A DNA stretch of 64,000 bases from Tepidicaulis marinus (GTDB lineage Bacteria; Pseudomonadota; Alphaproteobacteria; Parvibaculales; Parvibaculaceae), in NCBI RefSeq assembly GCF_000739695.1, contig NZ_BBIO01000011.1, forward strand, positions 62,001 through 126,000, read 5' to 3'. The notes under the pieces were generated by a model. It searched no databases, was not told the DNA's origin, and was given only the letters and a program-made list of their open reading frames with translations. The position numbers and the translations under genes are program-made. Below, one piece after another: positions 8,823 to 16,985 of the stretch. Each line of letters begins with the position of its first letter. The stretch's first letter is position 1.

Positions 8823-10376
8823 ATGAGCTGGGAAAAGGAAGTCGAGGAAATTCACCTGCGCCGGAAGCTTGCCAAACAGCAAGGGGGCGCGGAGGCCGTT
8901 GCCCGCCAGCACGAAAAAGGCCGGCTGACGATCCGCGAGCGCATTGGCGAGCTTGCCGATGAAGGCTCCTTCCGGGAAGCGGGCGAAGGGGCGGGCGTGC
9001 CCGAATTTGCCGAAGATGGCAGCCTGAAGGATTTCCAGCCCGCCAACTACGTGCTCGGCCTTGCCAAAGTGGGCGGGCGGCGCGTCGTTATCGGCGGGGA
9101 GGATTTTACACTGAAAGGCGGTTCGCCCAACCCGGCGGGCCTGCGCAAAAGCGTTTATGCCGAGGACATGGCCCTTAAATACAAACTCCCGCTCGTGCGC
9201 CTGCATGAAGGGGGCGGCGGCTCGGTGGCCGGTTCCGGCGGGAAAGGGGCAAGGCCGACCGGCGATCCGGTTTTCGCCCGCGCGCGCTTTCTTTCCATCG
9301 CGCAAGTGGTCGGCACCGTGCCCGTTGCGACCGCCGCGCTCGGCCCCGTGGCGGGCATGCCGGCGGCGAGGCTCGTCGCCTCGCATTTTTCCGTCATGAC
9401 GGAGACCTCGCAGGTCATCATTGCCGGGCCTCACGTCGTCAAACGCGCCATGAACGAGGATGTAACGAAAGAAGAGCTGGGCGGGCCGCAAATCCATGCC
9501 AAATCGGGCGTCATCGACAATGTGGCGAAAGACGAAAAAGACGCGCTCGGCCAGATCGCCCGCTTCCTCTCCTATATGCCGGACAATGTCTGGGAACTGC
9601 CCCCTTCCATGGAACCGGAAGACGACCCGGAGCGCATGGAAGAAAAACTCCTTTCCATCGTGCCGAAGGAACGGCGCAAGCCTTTTCAGATGCGCCAGAT
9701 CATCAAGGCCGTGCTCGACAAGGACAGTTTTTTCGAGATGACGAAAAAATACGGCCCCTCGCTCATTACCGGCCTTGCCCGGCTGAACGGGCACAGTGTC
9801 GGCGTTATCGCCAATGACTGCATGTTCTATGCGGGCGCGATGACGGCGGATGCGGCCCAGAAGCTGCGCCGCTTCGTGGATACCTGCAACACCTTCAACC
9901 TGCCGGTCATCTCCTTCGTCGATGAGCCGGGTTTCATGATCGGCTCGGCCTCGGAAAAGGCGGGCACGATCCGCTATGGCACCTCGGCAATTGCAGCGGT
10001 GATGCAAAGCCGCGTGCCCTGGGCGAGCGTCATCGTCCATAAGGTTTTCGGCGTGGCGGGTGCGGCGCATTTTGCGCCCGACTCTTACGTTCTCTCCTGG
10101 CCCTCCGCGCAAACCGGCGCGCTGCCGGTGGAAGGCGGTGTCGCCGTCGCCTTTGCCCGCCAGCTTGCCGAAGCCGAGGACCCGGAGGCCCTGCGCCAGG
10201 AGATCGAGGAAAAGCTCGCCGCAGCGCAGTCGCCTTTCCCACGCGCCGAAGGCTTTTCCGTGCATGAACTGATCGACCCGCGCGAGACCCGCCCGCGGCT
10301 GTGCGAATGGCTGGACTGGGTAAACCCCACCCGCGACCTCGCCCTTGGGCCTTACGAAACCACGATGCGGCCTTGA
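8823..10376 (+). CDS. Acyl-CoA carboxylase carboxyltransferase (beta) subunit
   Basis: The 517-residue protein has two crotonase-like halves of a biotin-dependent carboxyltransferase. The N half includes KGRLTIRERI and GLAKVGGRRVVIGGEDFT with the glycine-rich LHEGGGGSVAGSGG. The C half includes NDCMFYAGAMTADAAQKLRRF, the VSFVDEPGFMIG-like segment ISFVDEPGFMIG, and HKVFGVAGAAHF. Length and motifs fit propionyl-, methylcrotonyl- or geranyl-CoA carboxylase beta chains. No biotin carboxylase alpha subunit is encoded nearby, so the partner must lie elsewhere and the acyl-CoA substrate is open. It is divergent from the SCP2/hydrolase pair. Confidence 0.85.
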   Translation: MSWEKEVEEIHLRRKLAKQQGGAEAVARQHEKGRLTIRERIGELADEGSFREAGEGAGVPEFAEDGSLKDFQPANYVLGLAKVGGRRVVIGGEDFTLKGGSPNPAGLRKSVYAEDMALKYKLPLVRLHEGGGGSVAGSGGKGARPTGDPVFARARFLSIAQVVGTVPVATAALGPVAGMPAARLVASHFSVMTETSQVIIAGPHVVKRAMNEDVTKEELGGPQIHAKSGVIDNVAKDEKDALGQIARFLSYMPDNVWELPPSMEPEDDPERMEEKLLSIVPKERRKPFQMRQIIKAVLDKDSFFEMTKKYGPSLITGLARLNGHSVGVIANDCMFYAGAMTADAAQKLRRFVDTCNTFNLPVISFVDEPGFMIGSASEKAGTIRYGTSAIAAVMQSRVPWASVIVHKVFGVAGAAHFAPDSYVLSWPSAQTGALPVEGGVAVAFARQLAEAEDPEALRQEIEEKLAAAQSPFPRAEGFSVHELIDPRETRPRLCEWLDWVNPTRDLALGPYETTMRP

Positions 10377-10400
10377 GGTGAGAGGACATCCCCTCACGCG

Positions 10401-10627
10401 TCACCCTCGGGCTTGACCCGAGGGTCCATAGCTAAGGTTGCGGCAAGTCATAAAGCTGCTTGGACCCCGGCATAAAGCCGGGGTGACACATAGTGTTTGA
10501 CGTCAAGCAGTCCATCGCCTTTTACAAAAGCTGTCACCCCGGGCTTGTCCCGGGGTCCATGAGAAGCAGCAACGTGTTGCACGGCCCAATGGACCCCCGG
10601 ATCAAGCCCGGGGGTGACGATCCGGGG
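10401..10627. repeat. Cluster of four REP-like palindromes
   Basis: Four stem-loops are spaced through this gap: arms ACCCTCGGG/CCCGAGGGT at 10403-10425, ACCCCGGC/GCCGGGGT at 10464-10484, ACCCCGGG/CCCGGGGT at 10536-10556 and ACCCCCGG/CCGGGGGT at 10593-10615. Each is flanked by TCA on one side and TCCA (or their complements) on the other, so they are copies of one family in both orientations. A partial fifth arm runs into the end of the PepSY-like gene. The same family recurs at 44373-44461. Confidence 0.85.
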
Positions 10628-10628
10628 G

Positions 10629-11405
10629 TCAATAATATTGCTGCCCCAGCACTTTGCCCATATAGGCGCAGACTTTCAGCTGCACGTTCCGGCCCTGCCG
10701 GTCGCGGGCGCGCACATCGTAATAATCCTCGTGAGACTTGATCTGCGTGAAGCGGGAATAATGCTGCTTCTGCAGGCCCGAGCGCCAATGGCTGAACTGA
10801 CGCCGCTCGCCCTTGGCGTATGCGGGCCCGTTATAATTGCGTGCCGGTTTTACGGCGAGAATATGCCCGTTACGCGCCGCGACTTTCACATTGACCGGAC
10901 GCCCGCGCCGGTCGAGGCCGCGCGCCAGATAGGTGCCTTGACGCTCCTGATAGACCACCCGGTCGAAGTTCCGGTACCCGTGGCGCCTCAGATCCCGCAC
11001 GATATGATCGATCGGCGTGAAACGGCCCGGGCGGTGCACATGGCCGCGCCCCCGGCTGATATCGTAAAGCGCGCCGGTGCGCGCATCCGCCTTGGCGGAA
11101 ACGGGCCTGCCCTGCCGGTCGAAGCCTTCCAGCTTGTAAAAGCGGTTATTGGGGGAAAGAACGATATCCGTCACCCGGCCCCCGGAACGGTTTTCGACAA
11201 GCTGCACCATGCGCGGCAAAGAACGCACCTGGGTCACACGCTCGTGATGGCCGTAATTGCGGTCATCGTCGCTCCAGCGCGCTTCCAAATGCGCGGCGAT
11301 CGCCTGCGCCAGAATATCGCCGAAGAGATTGTTTTGCGCCTGAGCGGCGGGTGCCGCGCCCAGAAGCATGAATGCCATGCCCGAAGCTGCCAGAATTTTT
11401 TTCAT
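10629..11405 (-). CDS. Secreted protein with three PepSY-like repeats
   Basis: The 258-residue protein opens with a Sec signal peptide (MKKILAASGMAFMLLGAAPAAQAQ; AGGCGGAGAAA precedes the ATG). Three repeats of about 50-60 residues follow, each ending in a beta hairpin of the form '(F/T)xLxGxDRxGRPVxxKxxARTGxxL': FYKLEGFDRQGRPVSAKADA, TYLARGLDRRGRPVNVKVAA and YYDVRARDRQGRNVQLKVCA. This helix plus hairpin pattern is that of PepSY domains, which are found in secreted peptidase propeptides and other extracytoplasmic proteins. The composition is very basic and Arg/Tyr/His rich. I do not recognise a specific named family and assign no function. Confidence 0.75.
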   Translation of the reverse strand: MKKILAASGMAFMLLGAAPAAQAQNNLFGDILAQAIAAHLEARWSDDDRNYGHHERVTQVRSLPRMVQLVENRSGGRVTDIVLSPNNRFYKLEGFDRQGRPVSAKADARTGALYDISRGRGHVHRPGRFTPIDHIVRDLRRHGYRNFDRVVYQERQGTYLARGLDRRGRPVNVKVAARNGHILAVKPARNYNGPAYAKGERRQFSHWRSGLQKQHYSRFTQIKSHEDYYDVRARDRQGRNVQLKVCAYMGKVLGQQYY

Positions 11406-11515
11406 GATGTTTCTCCGCCTGCTGCGTGATTGAAGACAGGCGAAGAATGATGCCGGTTTGCTGAACGCCCCCGGCACGGCGGATTTAGATGAGGTTCATG
11501 TAGCTGAATGGAAAT

Positions 11516-12367
11516 CTAGCCGCCGAGGAAAAGCCGCCCGACTTCCGGATTCTCCAGAAGTTCGCCGCCTTTGCCTGCAAGTGCCGCGCGGCCTGAGACA
11601 AGCACATAGCCGAGATCGGCAAAGCCGAGACCCTTCTTGGCATTCTGCTCGACCATGATGATGGTCTTGCCTTCGTTTTTCTGCAGGTCTTCCAAAATCT
11701 CGAACACCATGTCGATGAAACGCGGCTCAAGCCCGATTGAAGGCTCATCGACAAGCAGCACCTGCGGGTCCATGACCAGCGCGCGGCTGATTTCCAGAAG
11801 CCGCCGCTCGCCGCCCGACAGAACGCCCGCCCGCTCGCGCCGCCGTTTGGCAAGGCGCTCATACTTGCCGAAAATTTCTTCCGCCGCCGCGCGTGCCTCC
11901 GCCGGACGGGACTTCAGATAGCCGCCCATCAGAAGATTTTCCTCAACGCTCATATCGGGGAAAACGGAATTGTCCTGCAGGATATAAGCGATGCCGGCTT
12001 TCGCGAGTTTTTCCGCCGGGCTGAGCGCGGTCACATCCCTGCCCGCCATATGGATGCTGCCGCCCATGATCCGGGTGAAGCCGAAGATGGAATGAAGCAC
12101 GGTGCTTTTGCCCGCCCCATTGGGGCCCACGAGACAAAGACTCTGGCCCTTGCCCACCGCAAGATCGAGCCCGTGCAGAATTTCCATCTTCCCGTAACCG
12201 GCTTTCAAACCTTTCAGTTCAAGAAGCGGTTCACCAGCGCATAAGGAAAGCGCTTCCTCGCTTGTGATCCCGCTGCCCAGCGCCTCGGCCTCGCGCGCCA
12301 CCGCATCGACGGATAGAACCGTCTCAGTGCCGCCCTCGCCATATCCGCTGATTATATCCGCGCTCAT
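11516..12367 (-). CDS. livF: Branched-chain amino acid type ABC transporter ATPase (LivF-like)
   Basis: The 283-residue ATPase has Walker A GPNGAGKST, the LivF-typical switch region AGIAYILQDNSVFPDMSVEENLLMGG, the signature LSGGERRLLEISRAL and Walker B VLLVDEPSIGLEP, then VEQNAKKGLGFADLGYVLVSGR. It energises uptake together with the adjacent LivG/H/M/K homologues. It carries about 45 extra N-terminal residues before the normal LivF start (LLELKGLKAGYGK); AGGGGAC just before the ATG at 12367 supports this longer form. It is last in the minus-strand operon, nine bases after livG. Confidence 0.9.
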   Translation of the reverse strand: MSADIISGYGEGGTETVLSVDAVAREAEALGSGITSEEALSLCAGEPLLELKGLKAGYGKMEILHGLDLAVGKGQSLCLVGPNGAGKSTVLHSIFGFTRIMGGSIHMAGRDVTALSPAEKLAKAGIAYILQDNSVFPDMSVEENLLMGGYLKSRPAEARAAAEEIFGKYERLAKRRRERAGVLSGGERRLLEISRALVMDPQVLLVDEPSIGLEPRFIDMVFEILEDLQKNEGKTIIMVEQNAKKGLGFADLGYVLVSGRAALAGKGGELLENPEVGRLFLGG

Positions 12368-12376
12368 ATCTGTCCC

Positions 12377-13120
12377 CTATTGCGCGCCGAGATAAGCATC
12401 GAGCACGCGAGGGTCTTCGCGCACCTCATCCGGCGTGCCGGAGGCAAGCACCTGGCCATGGGCAAGACAGGTGATGCGGTCGGCGAGGTTCATGATCACG
12501 CGCATATTGTGCTCGATAACGAAAAGCGTCACGCCGAGTTCCTTGTTCGCACGTTTCAGCCTATCGATCAGCCCGTTGATGAGCGTCGGGTTGATGCCGG
12601 CCGTCGGCTCATCGAGCAGTAGCAATTTCGGCTCGCTCATCAGCGCCATGGCAAATTCTAGAAGCTTTTGCTGCCCGAAGCTCAAAGAGCCCGCCAGAAG
12701 ATCGCGCTTTTCATAAAGCCCGACGAAAGAAAGAAGATCGCGCGCGCGGGCCTCGCTTGCCCGCCCCGCCCGGCGGAAAAGCGGCAGGATGCCTTCTTTC
12801 ACATCCGGCGCGCTGATGCGCATATTGTCGATCACCGGCATCTGGCCATAGATGCGTGTTTGCTGATAGGTGCGGGTGAGCCCGCGCCGCGCGATCTCGG
12901 CAATCCGCAAAGCGGAAATATCCCGCCCTTCATAAAGGACCGCGCCTGCATCGATGGGATGCGCGCCGACGATGGAGCTGAAGAGTGTCGTCTTGCCCGA
13001 GCCATTGGGCCCGATCAGGCCCGCAATCTCACCCTCTCGCACGCTGAGCGAGACGGCATCATTCGCCACCACACCGCCGAAGCGTTTCGTCACGCCTTTC
13101 ACGTCCAATAGCAAGCTCAT
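12377..13120 (-). CDS. livG: Branched-chain amino acid type ABC transporter ATPase (LivG-like)
   Basis: The 247-residue protein has Walker A GPNGSGKTTLFSSIVG, signature LSFGQQKLLEFAMALMSEP, Walker B LLLLDEPTAGINP, and the switch histidine in LFVIEHNMRVIMNLADRI. The long insert with LTRTYQQTRIYGQMPVIDNMRI is characteristic of LivG. The ATG at 13120 overlaps the livM stop (ATGA), so translation is coupled. The frame runs further upstream inside livM but that stretch is a shadow of the permease. Confidence 0.93.
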   Translation of the reverse strand: MSLLLDVKGVTKRFGGVVANDAVSLSVREGEIAGLIGPNGSGKTTLFSSIVGAHPIDAGAVLYEGRDISALRIAEIARRGLTRTYQQTRIYGQMPVIDNMRISAPDVKEGILPLFRRAGRASEARARDLLSFVGLYEKRDLLAGSLSFGQQKLLEFAMALMSEPKLLLLDEPTAGINPTLINGLIDRLKRANKELGVTLFVIEHNMRVIMNLADRITCLAHGQVLASGTPDEVREDPRVLDAYLGAQ

Positions 13121-14085
13121 TGAACCTCCGCTTTGGAACCGAAGCGGCCGGGAAATTTTTCCCGCAGCGTGCCGAGAATGCCTTGCGGGAAGAAGACCAC
13201 GATGGCGACGATCAAAAGGCCGAGCGCCACGCGCTGCCAGCCGAGGAGATAGGTCCAGAAGATTTCCTGCGTGATGTGAAAAACCGCCGCGCCGATGACC
13301 GGCCCCCAAAGCGTGCCCTTGCCGCCAAGAATGGCCATGAGCACCATCCAAACCCCGTAAGTCGCGCCCGCAAAGGCGACATCGCGCGGATCGATAAAGC
13401 CGATGAGATTGCCCGCCAGCGCCCCGCTAATGCCGAGAAAGAACGCCGAAAGGCTCCAGGCCGCGGTTTTCAGCCGCGCCGTATAAAGCCCCATGGCTTC
13501 GGCTTTGTCTTCATCGTCGCGCACGGCATTCAGCGCCAGACCGAAGCGCGTGCCGTAAAGCCAGCGCAGAGTAAGAAACGTGGCAAGCGCCAGCGCCGCC
13601 AGCGTGAAATAGAAGAACAAGGAACGTGCAGCCAGCGCGCCGGGGAAAAGCGGCACGGTCATCCCCGAGCCCGCGCCGACATAATCCCAGCCCCCGGCAA
13701 TCTCCCCTGCCGCAATGCCGAGGCCGAGCGTGCCGATGGCAAAATAATGCCCCCTGAGGCCCAGGATGCCGAGGCCGAGAAAAGCGGCGGCGGCGGCGGC
13801 AAGGACGCCGCCCAAAGCCGCGCCGATTGCCAGCGCTTCATAATAGCCAAGCCCGCTGTCACGCTGAAACACCGCGCAGGCATAAGCGCCGATGCCGAAG
13901 AAAAGAATATTGCCGAAGGAATTATAGCCAAGCTGACCGCCCATCAAATCCCAGGTCAGCGCGAAGACGATCATCAGCCAAAGAAAAGTGAACTGCGTGA
14001 CGAAGGCGGGCGCGAGAAACGGCGCGGCAAGGACAAGCAGCCCCGCCCCGGCGACCGCGGCATATCTGGCAGCGCGTCCCTTCAT
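13117..14085 (-). CDS. livM: Branched-chain amino acid type ABC transporter permease (LivM-like)
   Basis: The 322-residue integral membrane protein has about ten hydrophobic segments and the BPD_transp_2 signatures GYNSFGNILFFGIGAYACAV and LRGHYFAIGTLGLGIAAGEI. The cytoplasmic EAA-type loop LRDDEDKAEAMG-like sequence (AVRDDEDKAEAMGLYTARLK) contacts the ATPase. It pairs with LivH to form the channel. The start at 14085 overlaps the livH stop (ATGA, 14082-14085); an ATG at 14127 inside livH is also in frame but less likely. Confidence 0.93.
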   Translation of the reverse strand: MKGRAARYAAVAGAGLLVLAAPFLAPAFVTQFTFLWLMIVFALTWDLMGGQLGYNSFGNILFFGIGAYACAVFQRDSGLGYYEALAIGAALGGVLAAAAAAFLGLGILGLRGHYFAIGTLGLGIAAGEIAGGWDYVGAGSGMTVPLFPGALAARSLFFYFTLAALALATFLTLRWLYGTRFGLALNAVRDDEDKAEAMGLYTARLKTAAWSLSAFFLGISGALAGNLIGFIDPRDVAFAGATYGVWMVLMAILGGKGTLWGPVIGAAVFHITQEIFWTYLLGWQRVALGLLIVAIVVFFPQGILGTLREKFPGRFGSKAEVQ

Positions 14086-14984
14086 TTCAGATACATCCTT
14101 TTGCGCTGCAGGCGGAGATTGCGCCAAACCAGCACGAGCACCATAAGAAGGAAGACGAGGGCGATCTGATATTCCGTGCCGAAGATGAAGCCCGCCACAT
14201 TTTCAAAGGCCCCGAGGCCAAGCCCGGCTGCCACCACCGCGCCAATATTGCCGATACCGGCAACGATCACGATGAGAAAGGAGCGCACGGTGTAGGGAAG
14301 CCCGATATAGGGATGGATCGCCCAGGCCATGACGACAAGCGCGCCCGCCGCCCCGCACAGCGCGGCATTCAGCGCATAGGTCGCGGCATAGACCCGGTCC
14401 GTATCGATACCGAGAATGGACGCGGCGCGCGGGTTTTGCGCCGTCGCGCGGATCGCCTGGCCGAGGCGGGAATATTTCAGAAAAAGCCAAAGCAAAAGCC
14501 CGAGGCCGAGCGCCAGAAAGAAGGCAAGCACCTTGATCTGCGCAAGCGCCACCGCCCCGTCGAAAAGCAAAAGCGTGCCGAGCCCGGCCTCGAGGGTGCG
14601 CACATCGGCACCGAAAAGCTCGTTGGAAAGCTGCTGCAAGACGATGGAAAGGCCGAAGGTCGCGAGCACCGAAACGAAAAGATCCCGGTCGATGACACGG
14701 AAGATCACGAGCCGGTAAAGTCCCCAGCCGAGAATGAAAAGCGCGAGCGCGGCAATGGGAATGCCGAGCAGCACGGGAAGGCCGGCCTCCGCCGCCATCA
14801 GCGCAACGAAGCCGCCCAGCATCACGAACTCACCCTGCACGATATTGATGATGTTGAGCACGCCCCAGACAAGCGCCATGCCGAAAGCTGCCAGCACGAA
14901 GACCGCGCCGATGAGCAGCCCATTGAGCGCCAGATCGGCGCTGAGCACCGGATAATCGAAAAGCAGGAGAAAATTATCGATCAT
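14082..14984 (-). CDS. livH: Branched-chain amino acid type ABC transporter permease (LivH-like)
   Basis: The 300-residue membrane protein begins with the LivH pattern LALNGLLIGAVFVLAAFGMALVWGVLNIINIVQGEFVMLGGF and has the coupling loop FLKYSRLGQAIRATAQNPRAASILGIDTDRV. It has about eight hydrophobic helices. It is the second gene of the importer operon, starting 15 bases after the binding-protein gene, and overlaps livM by four bases. Confidence 0.93.
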   Translation of the reverse strand: MIDNFLLLFDYPVLSADLALNGLLIGAVFVLAAFGMALVWGVLNIINIVQGEFVMLGGFVALMAAEAGLPVLLGIPIAALALFILGWGLYRLVIFRVIDRDLFVSVLATFGLSIVLQQLSNELFGADVRTLEAGLGTLLLFDGAVALAQIKVLAFFLALGLGLLLWLFLKYSRLGQAIRATAQNPRAASILGIDTDRVYAATYALNAALCGAAGALVVMAWAIHPYIGLPYTVRSFLIVIVAGIGNIGAVVAAGLGLGAFENVAGFIFGTEYQIALVFLLMVLVLVWRNLRLQRKRMYLK

Positions 14985-14999
14985 GGAATCCGGTCCCGC

Positions 15000-16226
15000 T
15001 CAGCGCGCATGCATTGGATAGCGCAGCTCGGCTTCGGCAGGTTCGGGCGGATAAACGACTTTGTATTCGCCGTCCTGCACCTGATAGAGCACCATGGGCT
15101 TGGCGACATTTTTGCCGCTCTCATCGAAACGGATCGGCCCGTAAAACGTCATCATATCCGTTTCGGCCAGCGCATCGCGCACGGCCTTGGGATCGAGCGT
15201 GCCGGCCCGCTCGAACGCATCGGCGAAGACCATGACGGCGGCCGCGGATTCGGCTGCCTGATAAGGCGGCGGCGCCCCATAAGTCTCTTCATAGAGCCTG
15301 GCGAAATCGGCTGCCGAACCGAAAAGCGGATCGCTATATTTCAGCGCCGGGGCCCATTGCGCCGCGCAGAGAAAGCCCTCCGCCTTCTCGCCGAACTTCT
15401 CGATGATCTGCGCGGAATCGCAGTGGGTGAGCCCCACCATCGGCAGCTCGATACGCATGTCGGAAAGCTGGCGCACCGCGAGCGCCGCCCCGCGCGCATG
15501 GCCCGAGACAAGCAGCACGTCCGGGCGCAGCGCGCGCACCTTGGCAAGCGTCGCGGACATGTCATTGAGCTCCGGCGGCAGCTTGTCCTCGATCACCATT
15601 TTCATGCTGTGCCGTTTGATGTCGGCAAGAACACCGTTCTGCACATCCTGCGAGAAAGGATCGTTCTCGAAAGCGCCTGCCACACGCACACGCGAAGGGT
15701 CATCCGCCACCTTGGCGGCAAGATCGACCACCGGCTGCAAATATTGTTCGGTCGTGGAGAGCACCGCGAAGAGATACCGGTAGCCTTCGGTAAAAAGCGA
15801 GACGGACGCCCCGTTCGCCTCGACCATGGGCACGCCGTATTTTTCCGTCACCGGCGCCATGGCTTTGGTGAGGCCGGAACTGTAAGGGCCCAGAATATAT
15901 TGCACCCCGTCCTGGGCGATCAGCCGCTCGGCAAGCTGGGCACCGCGGGCAGGGGTCGATTCATCATCGTAATAGACGATCTCGAGCGTATATTTCTTGC
16001 CCGCCACTTCCACGCCGCCGCGCTCATTGATCGCCTTGGCGGCCAGGTCATAGCCCTTCTGCGTGAAATCGCCATTCGTGGAATATTTGCCGGTCAGCGA
16101 GATGGCCGAGCCGAGACGGATGCTCTCGGCGAGCGCGGCGCCCGGCTGGAAAGCGGCCCAGATGAGCGCTGCCGTGAGCGCCGCTCGCCCTGCTTTTCCC
16201 GTCCATTTCCGCCTGGCCATGCCCAT
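15000..16226 (-). CDS. ABC transporter substrate-binding protein (LivK-like, peripl_BP_6)
   Basis: The 408-residue protein has a signal peptide (RKWTGKAGRAALTAALIWAAFQPGAALA, cleavage near residue 33), then the type I periplasmic binding fold starting IRLGSAISLTGKYSTNGDFTQKGYDLA and YYDDESTPARGAQLAERLI. The pocket region GPYSSGLTKAMAPVTEKYGVP is typical of amide and branched-chain amino acid receptors. It leads the livKHMGF-order operon. Many members of this family bind non-amino-acid ligands such as aromatic acids, amides or urea, so the cargo is not settled by sequence. Confidence 0.88.
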   Translation of the reverse strand: MGMARRKWTGKAGRAALTAALIWAAFQPGAALAESIRLGSAISLTGKYSTNGDFTQKGYDLAAKAINERGGVEVAGKKYTLEIVYYDDESTPARGAQLAERLIAQDGVQYILGPYSSGLTKAMAPVTEKYGVPMVEANGASVSLFTEGYRYLFAVLSTTEQYLQPVVDLAAKVADDPSRVRVAGAFENDPFSQDVQNGVLADIKRHSMKMVIEDKLPPELNDMSATLAKVRALRPDVLLVSGHARGAALAVRQLSDMRIELPMVGLTHCDSAQIIEKFGEKAEGFLCAAQWAPALKYSDPLFGSAADFARLYEETYGAPPPYQAAESAAAVMVFADAFERAGTLDPKAVRDALAETDMMTFYGPIRFDESGKNVAKPMVLYQVQDGEYKVVYPPEPAEAELRYPMHAR

Positions 16227-16307
16227 TTCCCCCGCCTTGTCCCCGATTTCGCCCGTTCCGGGTCTTCTGCCCGCTTTAAACGGGCCGCCATCTTACAGAC
16301 TCCCCCT

Positions 16308-16326
16308 CCCCCTGCAAGGCAGGGGG
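16308..16326. repeat. Stem-loop CCCCCTGC-AAG-GCAGGGGG
   Basis: An 8-bp perfect stem with a three-base loop lies in the divergent region between livK and hsp20, just upstream of the proposed heat-shock promoter. It resembles the short C-rich palindromes scattered between genes of alphaproteobacteria. No T-run follows, so it is not an evident terminator. Confidence 0.5.
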
Positions 16327-16330
16327 CAGG

Positions 16331-16360
16331 CTTGAAAATGGCGGAACCGATCCAAATATT
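16331..16360 (+). promoter_or_regulatory. Sigma-32 (RpoH)-like heat-shock promoter of hsp20
   Basis: CTTGAA at 16331-16336 and CCAAATATT starting at 16352 lie 17 bases apart, measured from CTTG to CC. This fits the alphaproteobacterial RpoH pattern of CTTG followed by a C-rich, AT-ending -10. Initiation a few bases later would give a leader of about 105 bases that holds the ROSE structure. The call is sequence-based and untested. Confidence 0.55.
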
Positions 16361-16365
16361 TAGAG

Positions 16366-16470
16366 GCGCGGACGCCGGAAGGGTCCGCGAGGGATGCCGT
16401 GCCCGCCGGCCCATAAGGGCGGCTCTTTAAGGCATCTCACAGGATCATCGCTTGAATGGAGGATGTTCTT
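16366..16470 (+). promoter_or_regulatory. ROSE-type RNA thermometer in the hsp20 5' UTR
   Basis: Three consecutive stem-loops can be drawn. GCGGAC (16368-16373) pairs with GTCCGC (16383-16388). GATGCC (16393-16398) pairs with GGCATC (16431-16436), enclosing GCC-g-GCCC-ATAA-GGGC-GGC. The last is CATC (16446-16449) with GATG (16462-16465), continuing into the ribosome site. The hallmark UYGCU is present as TCGCT (16448-16452), pairing with AGGA (16460-16463) while G450 of that motif (16450) is unpaired, exactly as in characterised ROSE elements. Heating would melt this weak hairpin and free the ribosome site. Confidence 0.82.
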
Positions 16471-16947
16471 ATGAACGCGTTTGATTTTTCCCCGCTTTAC
16501 CGCTCCACGGTCGGCTTCGACCAACTCGCTTCACTGCTCGATTCCGTGCTCTCGGAAGGCAATCAGCAAAGCTTTCCCCCTTACAATATCGAGCGCACCG
16601 GCGAGAACGAGTATCGTATTTCCATGGCCGTTGCCGGGTTTTCCCAGGAGGAACTGGGCATTGAAGCGCGCCAGAACCTTTTGACCATTACCGGCCGCAA
16701 GGAAGAAAAGCCCGAGAGCGAGGACGATAAGGTGCGCGTGCTCCACCGGGGCATCGCCACCCGCAGCTTCGAGCGCCGCTTCCAGCTTGCCGATCATGTG
16801 GAAGTGCGCGGCGCGAGCCTCGAAAACGGCTTGCTGCATGTCGATCTCGTCCGCGAAATCCCCGAGACGATGAAACCGCGCCAGATCGCCATTGCGCATG
16901 GCGGCGAAAGCGGCACCAAAACGATCGAAAGCCGGGCCGCCGACTGA
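16471..16947 (+). CDS. Hsp20/alpha-crystallin small heat-shock protein (IbpA-like)
   Basis: The 158-residue chaperone begins MNAFDFSPLYRSTVGFD, the IbpA-type N terminus, followed by the alpha-crystallin domain PPYNIERTGENEYRISMAVAGF...LLTITGRKEEK and ENGLLHVDLVREIPE, with an I-x-I-like tail around RQIAIA. It binds unfolding proteins as an oligomer without ATP. An in-frame ATG at 16456 lies within the ROSE hairpin; the ATG at 16471 is eight bases after GGAGGA and is the better start. Heat control is indicated by the upstream promoter and thermometer. Confidence 0.94.
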   Translation: MNAFDFSPLYRSTVGFDQLASLLDSVLSEGNQQSFPPYNIERTGENEYRISMAVAGFSQEELGIEARQNLLTITGRKEEKPESEDDKVRVLHRGIATRSFERRFQLADHVEVRGASLENGLLHVDLVREIPETMKPRQIAIAHGGESGTKTIESRAAD

Positions 16948-16985
16948 CCGCCTTCCTCCCGCGGAACGGGAGCATGTCAGCCATG

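Noticed and set aside
8595-10397. A 600-codon minus-strand frame covering the carboxyltransferase gene
   Set aside because: It is antisense to a motif-rich carboxyltransferase and shows no domain; the real minus-strand gene here starts at 8595.
10401-10627. Regularly spaced palindromes that might be a CRISPR array
   Set aside because: The units are self-complementary, differ in sequence and orientation, and spacing is irregular; no cas genes are present.
14313-16430. A 705-codon open frame on the plus strand opposite the liv genes
   Set aside because: It lies antisense to livH and the binding-protein gene, both with strong family motifs, and its translation is low-complexity Arg/His/Glu/Ala-rich sequence typical of reverse-strand shadows in GC-rich DNA.
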